Source of the DNA: Clostridia bacterium
GTDB taxonomy: Bacteria; Bacillota; Clostridia; Christensenellales; UBA1242
Assembly: GCA_016297915.1 (NCBI GenBank)
Contig: JAEDFU010000006.1
Coordinates: 1-64,000, forward strand
Length of the DNA stretch: 64,000 nucleotides
Direction: 5' to 3'
Positions 18,166-27,748 of the stretch are shown piece by piece. Position numbers and translations under genes: made by a program. The notes below the pieces were generated by a model, which was not told the origin of the DNA, ran no database searches, and saw only the letters and a list, made by a program, of their open reading frames with translations. How positions within the stretch are numbered: position 1 is the stretch's first letter; each line of letters begins with the position of its first letter.

Positions 18166-21015
18166 TTGGCAATTTATCCTACTAAATCTAGCAAACTCAA
18201 TAAAAAATCACGAAAATTTAAAGTTGGACTTACTTTGACTTGTGTTTTTTCGGTGATTTTTTTGTTATTGTCATTTAATTTTTTTAAGATACTTACTAAG
18301 TCTATTGTTGGAACTTTTGGATTGCTTATTTATCCATTGTGCATATTCTTTATCGTTCTTGGAATTTTGTTTATGCTAAACAAATCCATCAAGACATCCA
18401 AGTCGATTGCCACATGTCTTATTGTTTGGCTTGCGATATTTGTGCTTATTTTGCAAATGACAACTAGCAAGACAATCAGCAGTGGATTTGGAAATTATCT
18501 ATCATCTATGTACAACTCTAACTACACCGCAGGTGGAGTGATTTTTGGGTTTATACTTTATCCAATTTACTTTTTGACTTACGATGTTGCAACATATATA
18601 ATCTTGACAATTGCGCTTGTTATAGTAACTGCAATTTTGATTGACAAAATCTATTTGGAACGCAGTAACAAAAAACTCACTAATGCAATTAAAGATAAAT
18701 CCGAGCAAATTACCACTGAATCTGAGGATATAGATGAAACAAATAATGTTGTTGACAATGATGAGGTTGAATTAAGTACACCAATCAAATCTAGCTCAGA
18801 CGATGATATATTTATATCTGACGAGGAGGATGAACAAAAACAAGAGGCTAGACACATCCTCGGACTTGTTCAAGATGAAAACATCCCAGTCGCTGAAATA
18901 ACCGAAAAACCAGCAGATATAGACTATACCAAAGAACTTGAGAAACAATTTAAAGAAACTCCTGCTACTCATGAGATCAAGGATAACAAACCAAATATCT
19001 ATGTTCACGAAGATGCTTTTGAAGCGATAAACACCACGCCAACACCTGAAATCAAAAAGACTGAACCAGTTGTTGACAAAGACGCTGAACGCAAAAAGGC
19101 AGCACTTGATTATTTGAATATTTCCAAAGGAAAATTTGAAACTAAAAATCAAAAAACTGGATTTGATAATGTAAGAAATGCAGAAAAAACTGCTAGTCAA
19201 GATATTAGTTTTGATAAGATTAATCAAGAAAACAAAACAAGATTAAGCGAAATTTCTACAAGACTTAATGCTTTGCAAAACAAGAATGACAATAACTCAA
19301 ATGTAAGCGAAGACAAGGATATCTATGACGATCAATTTACAAAAGCTGATTTTGTTAAAAACAAAGAACAATTTGCATCTCAAAACAAAAATTTGAATAG
19401 TGCTATAAATAATCTTCCTGAAATGGCCAAAAAAGTCTATAGTGGTGAGGTCAAAGAAAATATTGTTGACTCACAAGGATTTAGACCAGTTCAAGTTACT
19501 TGGAGCGATAATACACCAAAACCAAATAACTCTATACAACAAAAAATGTACAAAAAACCTCCAACATATATTAAGCCTCCACTTGATTTGCTCAAAAAAT
19601 ATTCTACAAATATTGAGGCTGATATTGATTATGTTAATGAGAAAGGTCAGCTTATTGTTGACACCCTTAAGGCATTTAAAATTGATACTAAGATTATTAA
19701 TGCAATCAAAGGCCCAACATTTACAAGATATGAATTGCAAATGGCTCCTGGCATATCAGTTAACTCAGTTAATAACAAAATAAATGACTTGTCAATGGCT
19801 TTAGAGAGCACTTGTAGAGTGCAAGTTCCAATCCCTGGCAAAAATGCTTTTGGTATCGAAGTTCCAAACAAAAATAGAATGACTGTAGGTCTTAGAGAGA
19901 TTTTGGAAAGTTCTAATTTCCAAAATAGCAAATCCCCACTTACTTTTGCACTTGGGAAAAATATATCTGCTACTTGCAAGGTTGCATCAATTGATAAACT
20001 TGTGCACACGCTTGTGGCTGGTAGCACAGGTAGTGGTAAATCTGTGTGCTTAAATACCATGCTTGTAAGTTTACTTTACAAGGCATCTCCAGATGACTTG
20101 AGATTAATCCTAGTTGATCCAAAAACTGTTGAATTTAGCATGTTTAACAATCTTCCACACTTGCTTATTCCTAATACTATTACGGAGTGTGACAAAGCTA
20201 TTGCTGCTCTTGGTTGGCTTGTGGACGAAATGGAGAGGAGATATAGGAGACTTAATCAACTCGGAGTCAAAAAGATAAGCGAGTATAACGAGAGCCCTGA
20301 GGTTATATCTGGTGCTGTTCCAAAGATGTATTACATTGTCATGGTGTTTGATGAGGTTGGCGACTTTATGAACAGGGCAAAAAAGGAAATTGAAGAAAAG
20401 ATTTTGTTGCTTGCTGCTAAGTCTAGAGCCTGCGGAATACATTTGGTTTTGGCAACACAAAGACCAACTGTTGATGTAATTACTGGGACTATCAAGGCGA
20501 ATTTGCCTAGTAGAATTGCCTTTGCGGTTAACTCGTATAACGATAGCAAAACTATACTCGAAAGCTCTGGTGCTGAGTATTTGCTTGGCATGGGTGATAT
20601 GTTATTCTTGCCACAAGGTTCAAATGACATGGATAGAATTCAAGGTTGTTTTATTGACAACAACGAACTTAAATCCATTATTAACTTTGTCAAAGAAAAT
20701 AACGAGGCCATATATGACGAGGAGATTGAGGATCAAATGTTCAACAAAAAAGAAGGCTTTGATCCAACAAATGGTGTTGAAGATCAGTTTGACCCATTGC
20801 TCAAAGATTGCCTAAAATACTTTATAAAAGCCAAAAAAGCGAGTGCATCATCTTTGCAAGCGTACTTTGGAATAGGATATCCAAAGGCAAACAAGATTGT
20901 GCTTCAAATGGAAAAGGCCGGATTTGTTTCGGCTGGCGATAGCAACGGCAGAAGAACATTATTTATAACACCACAAGAATACGAAGAAAGATTTGGAGAA
21001 AATTTGGACGAATGA
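18166..21015 (+). CDS. ftsK: DNA translocase FtsK/SpoIIIE
   Basis: FtsK pumps chromosomal DNA through the division septum. The 949-residue product has four N-terminal membrane segments (within residues 20-165), an acidic low-complexity linker to about residue 480, the RecA-like motor with Walker A (GSTGSGKSV, about residue 619) and Walker B (MVFDEVGDFM, about residue 724), LATQRPTVDVITG, and a C-terminal gamma winged helix (SASSLQAYFGIGYPKANKI) that reads DNA orientation. The start is a TTG at 18166 with GGGTGAT just upstream; a TTG at 18154 is possible but has no ribosome binding site. It begins a tight operon with rimO, pgsA and the cinA homologue. Confidence 0.94.
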   Translation: MAIYPTKSSKLNKKSRKFKVGLTLTCVFSVIFLLLSFNFFKILTKSIVGTFGLLIYPLCIFFIVLGILFMLNKSIKTSKSIATCLIVWLAIFVLILQMTTSKTISSGFGNYLSSMYNSNYTAGGVIFGFILYPIYFLTYDVATYIILTIALVIVTAILIDKIYLERSNKKLTNAIKDKSEQITTESEDIDETNNVVDNDEVELSTPIKSSSDDDIFISDEEDEQKQEARHILGLVQDENIPVAEITEKPADIDYTKELEKQFKETPATHEIKDNKPNIYVHEDAFEAINTTPTPEIKKTEPVVDKDAERKKAALDYLNISKGKFETKNQKTGFDNVRNAEKTASQDISFDKINQENKTRLSEISTRLNALQNKNDNNSNVSEDKDIYDDQFTKADFVKNKEQFASQNKNLNSAINNLPEMAKKVYSGEVKENIVDSQGFRPVQVTWSDNTPKPNNSIQQKMYKKPPTYIKPPLDLLKKYSTNIEADIDYVNEKGQLIVDTLKAFKIDTKIINAIKGPTFTRYELQMAPGISVNSVNNKINDLSMALESTCRVQVPIPGKNAFGIEVPNKNRMTVGLREILESSNFQNSKSPLTFALGKNISATCKVASIDKLVHTLVAGSTGSGKSVCLNTMLVSLLYKASPDDLRLILVDPKTVEFSMFNNLPHLLIPNTITECDKAIAALGWLVDEMERRYRRLNQLGVKKISEYNESPEVISGAVPKMYYIVMVFDEVGDFMNRAKKEIEEKILLLAAKSRACGIHLVLATQRPTVDVITGTIKANLPSRIAFAVNSYNDSKTILESSGAEYLLGMGDMLFLPQGSNDMDRIQGCFIDNNELKSIINFVKENNEAIYDEEIEDQMFNKKEGFDPTNGVEDQFDPLLKDCLKYFIKAKKASASSLQAYFGIGYPKANKIVLQMEKAGFVSAGDSNGRRTLFITPQEYEERFGENLDE

Positions 21016-22316
21016 CAAAAGAAGATATATTAGCCAAAAAAGTTGGATTTATCTCCCTCGGCTGTGACAAAAATAGAGTCGACCTCGAAAGAATGATATT
21101 TAACATCAAAAGTGCTGGGTTTGAGATAGTAAATGATCCAAACCAGGCAAACATAATAATTGTTAATACTTGTTCTTTTCTTGAAAGCTCTAGGCTGGAA
21201 TCTATTGAAAATATACTAGAAATGAGTGGATACAAGACCAAAAATCTGGAAAAATTGATAGTAACTGGCTGTCTTAATGAACTCAAATATAGTGATTTGG
21301 GCACAAGCATGCCTGAGGTTGACTTGTTTGTTAATGTCAAGGATAACGAAAAAATTGTCGATTTGATATTTGGACTATATAGTCAAAATTATCATCATGA
21401 GTACACTGAGGGACGAATTCTAACTACACCTAAGCATTATGCATATATCAAGATTTCGGAGGGATGCAATAACTTTTGTAGTTATTGCTTAATCCCATAC
21501 ATAAGAGGCAGATTTAAGTCTCGAAAGATTGAGGATATTTTGAATGAGGCAAGGGTGCTTGCAAATTCTGGCACGACTGAACTTATCCTAGTTGCTCAGG
21601 ATGTAACAAAATATGGTGAGGATTTGTATGGCAAAATTTCGCTTGTAGAACTTATCCAAAAACTAAGTGAAATTGAAAATATCAAGTGGATTAGACTACT
21701 TTATTGTTATCCCGAACTAATAGACGACAACCTTATAAATGAAATCAAAAATAACGATAAGGTTGTCAAATACTTGGATATTCCATTGCAACATGTATCA
21801 GATAATATTTTGAGGGCAATGAACAGAAAATCGACTTATGAAAAAATTTGCAAACTCTTTGATAAACTAAAATCTGAGATTAGTGGAATTGCTCTTAGAA
21901 CAACATTTATTCTTGGTTTTCCGGATGAGACCGATAATGACTTTGATATGATTATTGAGTTTTTGAAAAAGTACAGAATGGAAAATGTTGGGTTCTTCAA
22001 GTATAGTCGAGAAGAGGGAACAAGGGCATATAACTTTGAGAATCAAATATCCGAAGATGTCAAAGAAAGTAGACTTGAGATTGCGTCTCAAGTACAATTT
22101 GAAATTCAAGACCAAATCCATGACAAGCTTATTGGACAAACTATTGATGTCGTGATTGATGATGCAACTAGTGAATACTCTGTGGGCAGATATTATGGTC
22201 AGTGTCCTCAAATTGACGGCAATGTTATAATAAATAAACCTTTGATTGTCGGTGAACATTACATGGTAAAAATTTTGCAAAAATCTGATTATGATTTAAT
22301 AGGAGAATTAGTATGA
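21012..22316 (+). CDS. rimO: ribosomal protein S12 methylthiotransferase RimO
   Basis: RimO is a radical SAM enzyme that methylthiolates an aspartate of ribosomal protein S12. The 434 residues show the N-terminal UPF0004 domain (VGFISLGCDKNRVD, VNTCSFLESSR), radical SAM ligands (EGCNNFCSYCLIPYIRG), and a C-terminal TRAM domain. SLGCDKNRVD distinguishes it from MiaB, which is encoded separately at 27749. The ATG overlaps the ftsK stop in an ATGA junction. The length is normal. Confidence 0.95.
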   Translation: MTKEDILAKKVGFISLGCDKNRVDLERMIFNIKSAGFEIVNDPNQANIIIVNTCSFLESSRLESIENILEMSGYKTKNLEKLIVTGCLNELKYSDLGTSMPEVDLFVNVKDNEKIVDLIFGLYSQNYHHEYTEGRILTTPKHYAYIKISEGCNNFCSYCLIPYIRGRFKSRKIEDILNEARVLANSGTTELILVAQDVTKYGEDLYGKISLVELIQKLSEIENIKWIRLLYCYPELIDDNLINEIKNNDKVVKYLDIPLQHVSDNILRAMNRKSTYEKICKLFDKLKSEISGIALRTTFILGFPDETDNDFDMIIEFLKKYRMENVGFFKYSREEGTRAYNFENQISEDVKESRLEIASQVQFEIQDQIHDKLIGQTIDVVIDDATSEYSVGRYYGQCPQIDGNVIINKPLIVGEHYMVKILQKSDYDLIGELV

Positions 22317-23026
22317 ACTTACCTAATAAAATAACATTAATAAGAATAATTTTGATGCCAATATTTATAGCACTGTTTTTGGTATCTTTTCCTGGCTCAA
22401 AATTTGTAGCTCTAGGTATATTTGTGTTAGCAGCGGTTTCTGACTGCTTGGACGGATATATTGCCAGAAAATACAATCTTGTTACCGATTTGGGCAAGTT
22501 TCTTGACCCAATAGCTGACAAGTTACTTGCAACTACTGGACTAGTAATGTTGATAACCGGTGCTAATCCAATTATTCCTATGCCTTATGGAATTGTTGTT
22601 ATGTTTATAATGATATTGCGTGATTATGAGGTTACAGGACTTAGACAAGTTGGTCAACTAAAAGGCAGAATTATAGCCGCTGATAAGGTTGCCAAGATTA
22701 AGGCTAATTTCTTGTACTCCACACTTGTGTATGGACTACTTATCTCTGCACTTAGAGATATTGAGGTTGTAAACAATTCGGAGTTTATGAAATACTTTAC
22801 TCTAGTGTTCTATGTATTTGTTGGAATTACCACATGTCTTATTGCTCTATCTGGAATTGTTTATCTTGCAAATAATTTTTCTGTTTTCAAAGATGACAAG
22901 AAAGATGCAAAACCTCAAACTCCAGTTGAGACCACAGAGGCTACAATAGTTGAGTCTGACAAAAATGTTACAAAAACTAAAGCAACAAAAACAGCAAGCA
23001 AGACAAAAGAAAAAATTTTGAAATAG
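22313..23026 (+). CDS. pgsA: CDP-diacylglycerol-glycerol-3-phosphate 3-phosphatidyltransferase
   Basis: PgsA makes phosphatidylglycerol phosphate, the committed step to anionic phospholipids, in the inner membrane. The CDP-alcohol phosphotransferase motif is complete: SDCLDGYIARKYNLVTDLG followed by KFLDPIADK. There are about five to six membrane segments, and NLPNKITLIRI is a typical N-terminus. At 237 residues it is longer than usual (about 180-200): the extra 40 residues are a charged, probably disordered tail ending in Lys/Thr/Ala repeats (TKTKATKTASKTKEK), similar in style to the tail of YajC in this window. The ATG overlaps the rimO stop; GGAGAA is the ribosome binding site. Confidence 0.93.
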   Translation: MNLPNKITLIRIILMPIFIALFLVSFPGSKFVALGIFVLAAVSDCLDGYIARKYNLVTDLGKFLDPIADKLLATTGLVMLITGANPIIPMPYGIVVMFIMILRDYEVTGLRQVGQLKGRIIAADKVAKIKANFLYSTLVYGLLISALRDIEVVNNSEFMKYFTLVFYVFVGITTCLIALSGIVYLANNFSVFKDDKKDAKPQTPVETTEATIVESDKNVTKTKATKTASKTKEKILK

Positions 23027-23032
23027 TATTTT

Positions 23033-24226
23033 ATGAAAATTGGATGTATTGTACTTAATTCAAATTTAATAGCTTGCGACAAACAAACATCTATAATCAA
23101 GTATTTGACTAATAATTTGTATGAAATAGGGGAAAGCATTTCTCTTATTTCTTATTTTGATAATAGTCTAGAAAAACTTAAAAATGTGTATAGTGAAAAG
23201 CCAGATATACTTTTTGTGATAGGCACAGACGATGTTATATACAATCATAATATCAAAGATAATCTAGCACGAATATCTGGTGAAAAACTAGAAGCAAATC
23301 AAAATGCACTTATGTCGCTAAAAAAATATTGTGAGAAATACAATATTAATTTTTCTATGCAAGAAGATATGGAAGTATTGCTTCCAACAAACTCAATTGC
23401 TCTTACTTATGATGATACATATTCTAGCGGTTTTGTATCTAAGAGCGGAAATACTTATATGATATTTTTGCCAAATGACATTGAATTTGTTAAATACAAT
23501 TACAACCAGTATATTTTGCCACTCATCAATGATTTGGTCAGTAGTACATGTAAGACACAAGTAATCAAGGTCTTTGGAATACTCGAAAAGGATATCAAAA
23601 ACTTTTTGTCCGAGTATTATGGAATTGATGGTCTTACAATTACAATAGTGGGCGATGGACTGGACAATACAATATTTGTAAGGTCAATATCAACGCTTGA
23701 TGAAAACAAATCGAGAGATGTGATATCTGGCATTATCTCAAAACTCAATAAATTTATTTATTCATTAGAGAATGTAAGTATCTACAAAATGGCAGTTGAT
23801 ATGCTCAAAATTCAACACAAAACCATAACTATAGGCGACACAATTACATATGGGAATATAACCAATAGAATAGCTGAAATAGACCCAAGCGTTATAACGA
23901 GTAGTAGCATTTATACATCTTTTGAAAAAATAAAACTAGACCTGAGTATAGACACTAATACAATCAAGGATTATGGTGAATACAGCGTAAATACTATTTA
24001 TGAATGTGCCAACTCGTTGCTATCAAAAAGCACAGGTGATATTGCTTTATTTGTGTTGGGGAGTAAAGCTACGGACACATGCTTTGTCGCTGTGGGAGAC
24101 TTGGACGGAATCCATGTGTACAAAAATAAAATCAATATCAAAAACTCTGATTTGCAAGAAAATTTATCAAAGACAGCAATGTTTTATTTAATAAAAAAAC
24201 TTAAACAAAATGATTTGTGTTTTTGA
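23033..24226 (+). CDS. CinA-like protein with eroded active sites
   Basis: A 397-residue protein in the slot between pgsA and recA that cinA occupies in many Bacillota. The fold-level match covers both CinA halves: an N-terminal molybdopterin-binding-like domain (LPTNSIALTYDDTYSSGF and IFLPNDIEFVKY match the VPEGATVL...GxAPGF and LPGPPxEM regions), and a C-terminal amidase-like domain (KTITIGDTITYGNITNRI, then GDIALFVLGS). The signature residues are missing: GGLGPTxDD reads IGTDDVIYN, and the amidase ESCTGG reads GDTITYG. It is probably a non-catalytic relative retained for another role, or a gene under decay that is still open. It has no stop or frameshift. The ATG at 23033 follows the pgsA stop by 6 bases. 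Confidence 0.65.
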   Translation: MKIGCIVLNSNLIACDKQTSIIKYLTNNLYEIGESISLISYFDNSLEKLKNVYSEKPDILFVIGTDDVIYNHNIKDNLARISGEKLEANQNALMSLKKYCEKYNINFSMQEDMEVLLPTNSIALTYDDTYSSGFVSKSGNTYMIFLPNDIEFVKYNYNQYILPLINDLVSSTCKTQVIKVFGILEKDIKNFLSEYYGIDGLTITIVGDGLDNTIFVRSISTLDENKSRDVISGIISKLNKFIYSLENVSIYKMAVDMLKIQHKTITIGDTITYGNITNRIAEIDPSVITSSSIYTSFEKIKLDLSIDTNTIKDYGEYSVNTIYECANSLLSKSTGDIALFVLGSKATDTCFVAVGDLDGIHVYKNKINIKNSDLQENLSKTAMFYLIKKLKQNDLCF

Positions 24227-24242
24227 AAAAATAGTGTATAAT
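24215..24242 (+). promoter_or_regulatory. recA promoter
   Basis: TTGTGT (24215-24220), 16 bases, TATAAT (24237-24242). It lies just after the cinA homologue, giving recA its own start of transcription. Confidence 0.55.
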
Positions 24243-24248
24243 ACTATA

Positions 24249-24260
24249 GAACAAATGTTT
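24249..24260 (+). promoter_or_regulatory. SOS box (LexA operator) of recA
   Basis: GAACAAATGTTT fits the Gram-positive LexA-box pattern GAACNNNNGTTY and lies between the -10 element and the recA start, where bound LexA would block transcription. The same type of box lies in front of lexA at 35459-35470. Confidence 0.8.
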
Positions 24261-24279
24261 AATAAAGGATAAAAATTGT

Positions 24280-25284
24280 ATGGACGAAAATAAGAAAAAA
24301 CAACTAGAACAAGCCATTTCTCAAATAGAGAAACAATTTGGCAAAGGTTCTATTATGAAACTTGGAGATGATGTTCAAAGAACTATAGATGTAATTCCAA
24401 CAGGATGCATGACACTTGATTATGCTTTGGGTATTGGTGGTGTTCCAAGAGGTAGAATTATAGAGATTTATGGACCAGAAAGCTCTGGTAAGACAACTGT
24501 TACTTTGCACATTCTTGCTCAAGCGCAAAAATTGGGCGGAACAGCTGCTTTTATTGACGCAGAGCATGCTCTTGATCCTCAATATGCTAAGCGCCTTGGA
24601 GTAGATATTGACAACTTGTATATCTCTCAACCAGACACTGGTGAGCAAGCTTTGGAGATTTGTGAAGCATTGGTTAGAAGTGGTGCTGTAGATTGCATTG
24701 TAATTGATAGCGTTGCTGCACTTACTCCTAAGGCAGAGATTGACGGAGAAATGGGTGATAGTTTTATGGGTGTACAAGCAAGACTTATGAGCCAAGCACT
24801 CAGAAAACTTACAGCTATTGTAAATAAGACAAATGCTTGTGTAATATTCATAAACCAATTAAGAGACAAAATTGGCGTAATGTATGGCAACCCAGAGACT
24901 ACTACTGGTGGTAAGGCACTTAAGTTCTATTCATCTATTAGAATGGATATCCGAAAGGTTGATGTCATCAAAGATGGTACAGAAATTATAGGTAACAAGA
25001 CAAGAGTCAAAATTGTCAAAAACAAACTTGCTCCTCCATTCAAAACTGCTGAGTTTGATATCATGTACGGAACAGGTATTAATAATGAAGGCTGTGTAAT
25101 TGATATGGCAATTGAACTTGATATTATTCAAAAGAGTGGTTCGTGGTATAGTTACAATGGCGAAAAGATTGGTCAAGGAAAAGAAAATGTGAAAATATTC
25201 CTTCAAGAAAATCCTGAGACTTATGAAATCGTCAAAGACCAAATTAGAGAAAAACTACTAAATCACAAAGTTACTGAGGACTAA
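24280..25284 (+). CDS. recA: recombinase RecA
   Basis: RecA forms the filament on single-stranded DNA that does strand exchange and triggers LexA self-cleavage. The 334 residues carry Walker A (GPESSGKTT), Walker B ([11 protein letters not shown]), the L1 and L2 loops ([20 protein letters not shown] and [20 protein letters not shown]), [12 protein letters not shown], and a short acidic-poor C-terminus. The length is normal. The ribosome binding site is AAAGGA, 10 bases before the ATG. Its expression is probably under LexA control through the operator at 24249. Confidence 0.98.
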   Translation: MDENKKKQLEQAISQIEKQFGKGSIMKLGDDVQRTIDVIPTGCMTLDYALGIGGVPRGRIIEIYGPESSGKTTVTLHILAQAQKLGGTAAFIDAEHALDPQYAKRLGVDIDNLYISQPDTGEQALEICEALVRSGAVDCIVIDSVAALTPKAEIDGEMGDSFMGVQARLMSQALRKLTAIVNKTNACVIFINQLRDKIGVMYGNPETTTGGKALKFYSSIRMDIRKVDVIKDGTEIIGNKTRVKIVKNKLAPPFKTAEFDIMYGTGINNEGCVIDMAIELDIIQKSGSWYSYNGEKIGQGKENVKIFLQENPETYEIVKDQIREKLLNHKVTED

Positions 25285-25319
25285 AAAAATTACTGAGATA
25301 TCTTCTCAGTAATTTTTTT
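25283..25319. terminator. bidirectional terminator between recA and the PBP gene
   Basis: ATTACTGAG pairs with CTCAGTAAT around a 7-base loop, flanked by A residues on the left and T residues on the right, so it works in both directions. It overlaps the stop codons of both convergent genes. Confidence 0.85.
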
Positions 25320-27643
25320 TAGCTAAATAGCCAACCTAGACTATTACTCTCCAAATCGTTTTCAATTAATTTTTTGTACTCCTTAGGAATATTTACAGCT
25401 ATCTTATTTGAATTAGTCTCTGCCGAACTGTAGTTGGATTTTGCTTTGACATAATAAGTGTAGTTAGTATTATTTGTAATATTTGTATCTGTAAACTCAG
25501 CAACACCATTGGTATCTTTTATTGTTTTTACTTTTTGATAATTGCCATTTGACTTGCGATAGATTTCATATGTTACGAAGTCGTTTGCATCGAAAGAAAT
25601 TTTGCAACTGTTTTTGAACTTGGTAATGTCAATTGTGATTGGGTCAAGTTTTTCAAAAATTGTAGACACTTGTTGTGGCTTAAATTTTGAAGCAACCAAG
25701 CAAGTTACTTGATATCTTTCGGGAACATTATCTCCAAGAACAACTATATGTTCTTGCTCCAAAGTTTTGGCATCAATTGTAATTTTTTCAACTCCATCGG
25801 GTCTAACAAAACTACTAGGAATGTCATTTTGATACATAGTGTCAAAAGTATCAAGTATCAACTGTGTGGCATAAGTTCCACCGTTATTTTTGCCAGATAA
25901 ATGATAGTCATTTTGCATTGTATAATTTCCTAACCATACAGACATTATATGGTCTTGTGTGTATGCCAAACTATACACATCGGTATTGTTGTTTGTGCCT
26001 TTGACTGCAACAGTTCCAGTCTTGCCAGCTACATCAAATTGTAATTTTGATAGTTTTTTTGATGTTCCATTTTCGACACTGTATTTTAGTATATCTGTCA
26101 TTAAGTATGATGTTTGAGGTGAAACTGCATATGTTTCTGACAATTTCCTATTATATAATGTCATATTCGCACTATTATTAATTTTTTTTATAAAACTATT
26201 TTTTACATAATTTCCGTTGTTAGTAAATATTGAATAAGCGTCAGTTATATCTTTGAGTGTTACGCCATCAGTAAATCCGCCAAGAGTTATTGCATAGTTT
26301 GTGTCCTTTTCTTCGTTGAAATTTATTCCACATTTTTTGGCATACTGCATGCATTTATCTAATCCTAATTCTTGACTAATTTTGACTGTAGGGATATTAA
26401 GGCTTTGGGCAACGCTATCTTCAACTGAAACATATCCATGATATACATTGCCGACATTATTTGGACTGTATCCTCCAATATCTATCTTTTCGTCTAAGAT
26501 TTGTGTCTTGCTACAAATCAAACCTTCGTTTATTGCTGGTGCGTAAGTTAGTATTGGCTTTATCAAACTTCCGGGTTGTCTTTTGACATTTAGCAGATTG
26601 TATTTGCTTTTGCCTGCGATTGCACTTACTGAATGACTTTTGTTGTCTACGATTATTGACAAACTATCTGCGATGTTTCCGTGTTCGTTTGTGTGATAAT
26701 ATTTTTGATTGGAAATATTTTGGTCAAGAATTTTTTGAGTATTGTTGTCTTGATATGTATAGATTTTGTAACCTCCATGTAGTACATTTGAAACATTGGT
26801 ATTAAGTATCTTGCTTGCTTCGTCAAGAACAAACTTGCTGTACAAATCCAAACTATCCAGAGTGTTTGTAATATTTGAGTTGCTGATGTCAACATCTTCC
26901 TCTATTGCTTGGTTATATTCTTCTATAGTAATTTTGTTATCTTTGAGCATTTCGCTTAGCACTAGGTTTCGTCTTTCGATAGATTTAGACAAGTTGTTTA
27001 GTGGACTATAATTGCTAGGGGATTTTATGCATCCAGCGAGTATGCAACTCTCAGATAAAGTAAGTTCGCTTATATCTTTGTTAAAAAAAGTTTTGCTGGC
27101 ATTTCCAATTCCATAAGCTCCATTGCCAAAGTATATAGTATTTAGATATGTCTCAAGTATCTTATCTTTTGATTCGGTTTTTTCTAATTTTTTGCTAAGG
27201 TACGCTTCTTTGATTTTTCTTGAAAAAGTTTTTTCGTTGGTCAAAAATCTATTTTTGACTAGTTGTTGAGTTATTGTGCTAGCACCTTCACCTAGATTTT
27301 TTGATTTTAGATTATTAAAAGTTGCCTTGGCAATGCGTTTGTAATTAAGACCATTGTGTTTGTAAAAAGATTTGTCCTCAATTGATATAAAAGCTTCTTT
27401 GGTATAATCCGGCATATCTTGAATTGAAACAAAGTTGCTGTCTAAATTTTCGGAGAACTTAAGCTCGTCGCCATTCACATCATAAATTTTGCTGTAATTA
27501 TACTCGTTATTTGTAAGCTTTACATTCAAATCTTTGACTGGTGCTATGGTGTTATTTATGTAAATTAATACAACCGCAAAAGCGATTAACATAATTGCAA
27601 GAAAACCAAATAAAACCCATAGTAATATTTTTTTTGCCCTCAT
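25319..27643 (-). CDS. class A penicillin-binding protein (PBP1a-like)
   Basis: A bifunctional peptidoglycan synthase anchored by one N-terminal membrane segment (ILLWVLFGFLAIMLIAFAVV). The 774 residues hold a GT51 glycosyltransferase domain (AFISIEDKSFYKHNG with the catalytic glutamate, GASTITQQLVKN, KILETYLNTIYFG) and a transpeptidase domain with all three motifs: SxxK in RQPGSLIKP, SxN in QSLNIPT, and KTGT in VAGKTGTVAV. The last 100 or so residues form a fibronectin-III-like domain (FVTYEIYRKSNG, YTYYVKAKS). The ribosome binding site on the minus strand is AGGTGA. It is divergent from miaB and convergent with recA. Confidence 0.93.
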   Translation of the reverse strand: MRAKKILLWVLFGFLAIMLIAFAVVLIYINNTIAPVKDLNVKLTNNEYNYSKIYDVNGDELKFSENLDSNFVSIQDMPDYTKEAFISIEDKSFYKHNGLNYKRIAKATFNNLKSKNLGEGASTITQQLVKNRFLTNEKTFSRKIKEAYLSKKLEKTESKDKILETYLNTIYFGNGAYGIGNASKTFFNKDISELTLSESCILAGCIKSPSNYSPLNNLSKSIERRNLVLSEMLKDNKITIEEYNQAIEEDVDISNSNITNTLDSLDLYSKFVLDEASKILNTNVSNVLHGGYKIYTYQDNNTQKILDQNISNQKYYHTNEHGNIADSLSIIVDNKSHSVSAIAGKSKYNLLNVKRQPGSLIKPILTYAPAINEGLICSKTQILDEKIDIGGYSPNNVGNVYHGYVSVEDSVAQSLNIPTVKISQELGLDKCMQYAKKCGINFNEEKDTNYAITLGGFTDGVTLKDITDAYSIFTNNGNYVKNSFIKKINNSANMTLYNRKLSETYAVSPQTSYLMTDILKYSVENGTSKKLSKLQFDVAGKTGTVAVKGTNNNTDVYSLAYTQDHIMSVWLGNYTMQNDYHLSGKNNGGTYATQLILDTFDTMYQNDIPSSFVRPDGVEKITIDAKTLEQEHIVVLGDNVPERYQVTCLVASKFKPQQVSTIFEKLDPITIDITKFKNSCKISFDANDFVTYEIYRKSNGNYQKVKTIKDTNGVAEFTDTNITNNTNYTYYVKAKSNYSSAETNSNKIAVNIPKEYKKLIENDLESNSLGWLFS

Positions 27644-27675
27644 ATTTTCACCTAAAATGTATTTTTCAAAATGAC

Positions 27676-27704
27676 TTGTATTTTTATATAAAATAATATA
27701 TAAT
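27676..27704 (+). promoter_or_regulatory. promoter for miaB-mutS-mutL-miaA
   Basis: TTGTAT (27676-27681), 17 bases, TATAAT (27699-27704), about 45 bases before the miaB start. The sequence between the divergent genes is very AT-rich, so alternatives exist. Confidence 0.5.
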
Positions 27705-27748
27705 TATCTTGTACAATTTTGTAAATTTAATTACTATTGAGAGTTAAT

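Noticed and set aside
24304..24858. 184-codon minus-strand frame
   Set aside because: Antisense shadow of recA with Cys/Asn/Ser-rich composition and no family features.
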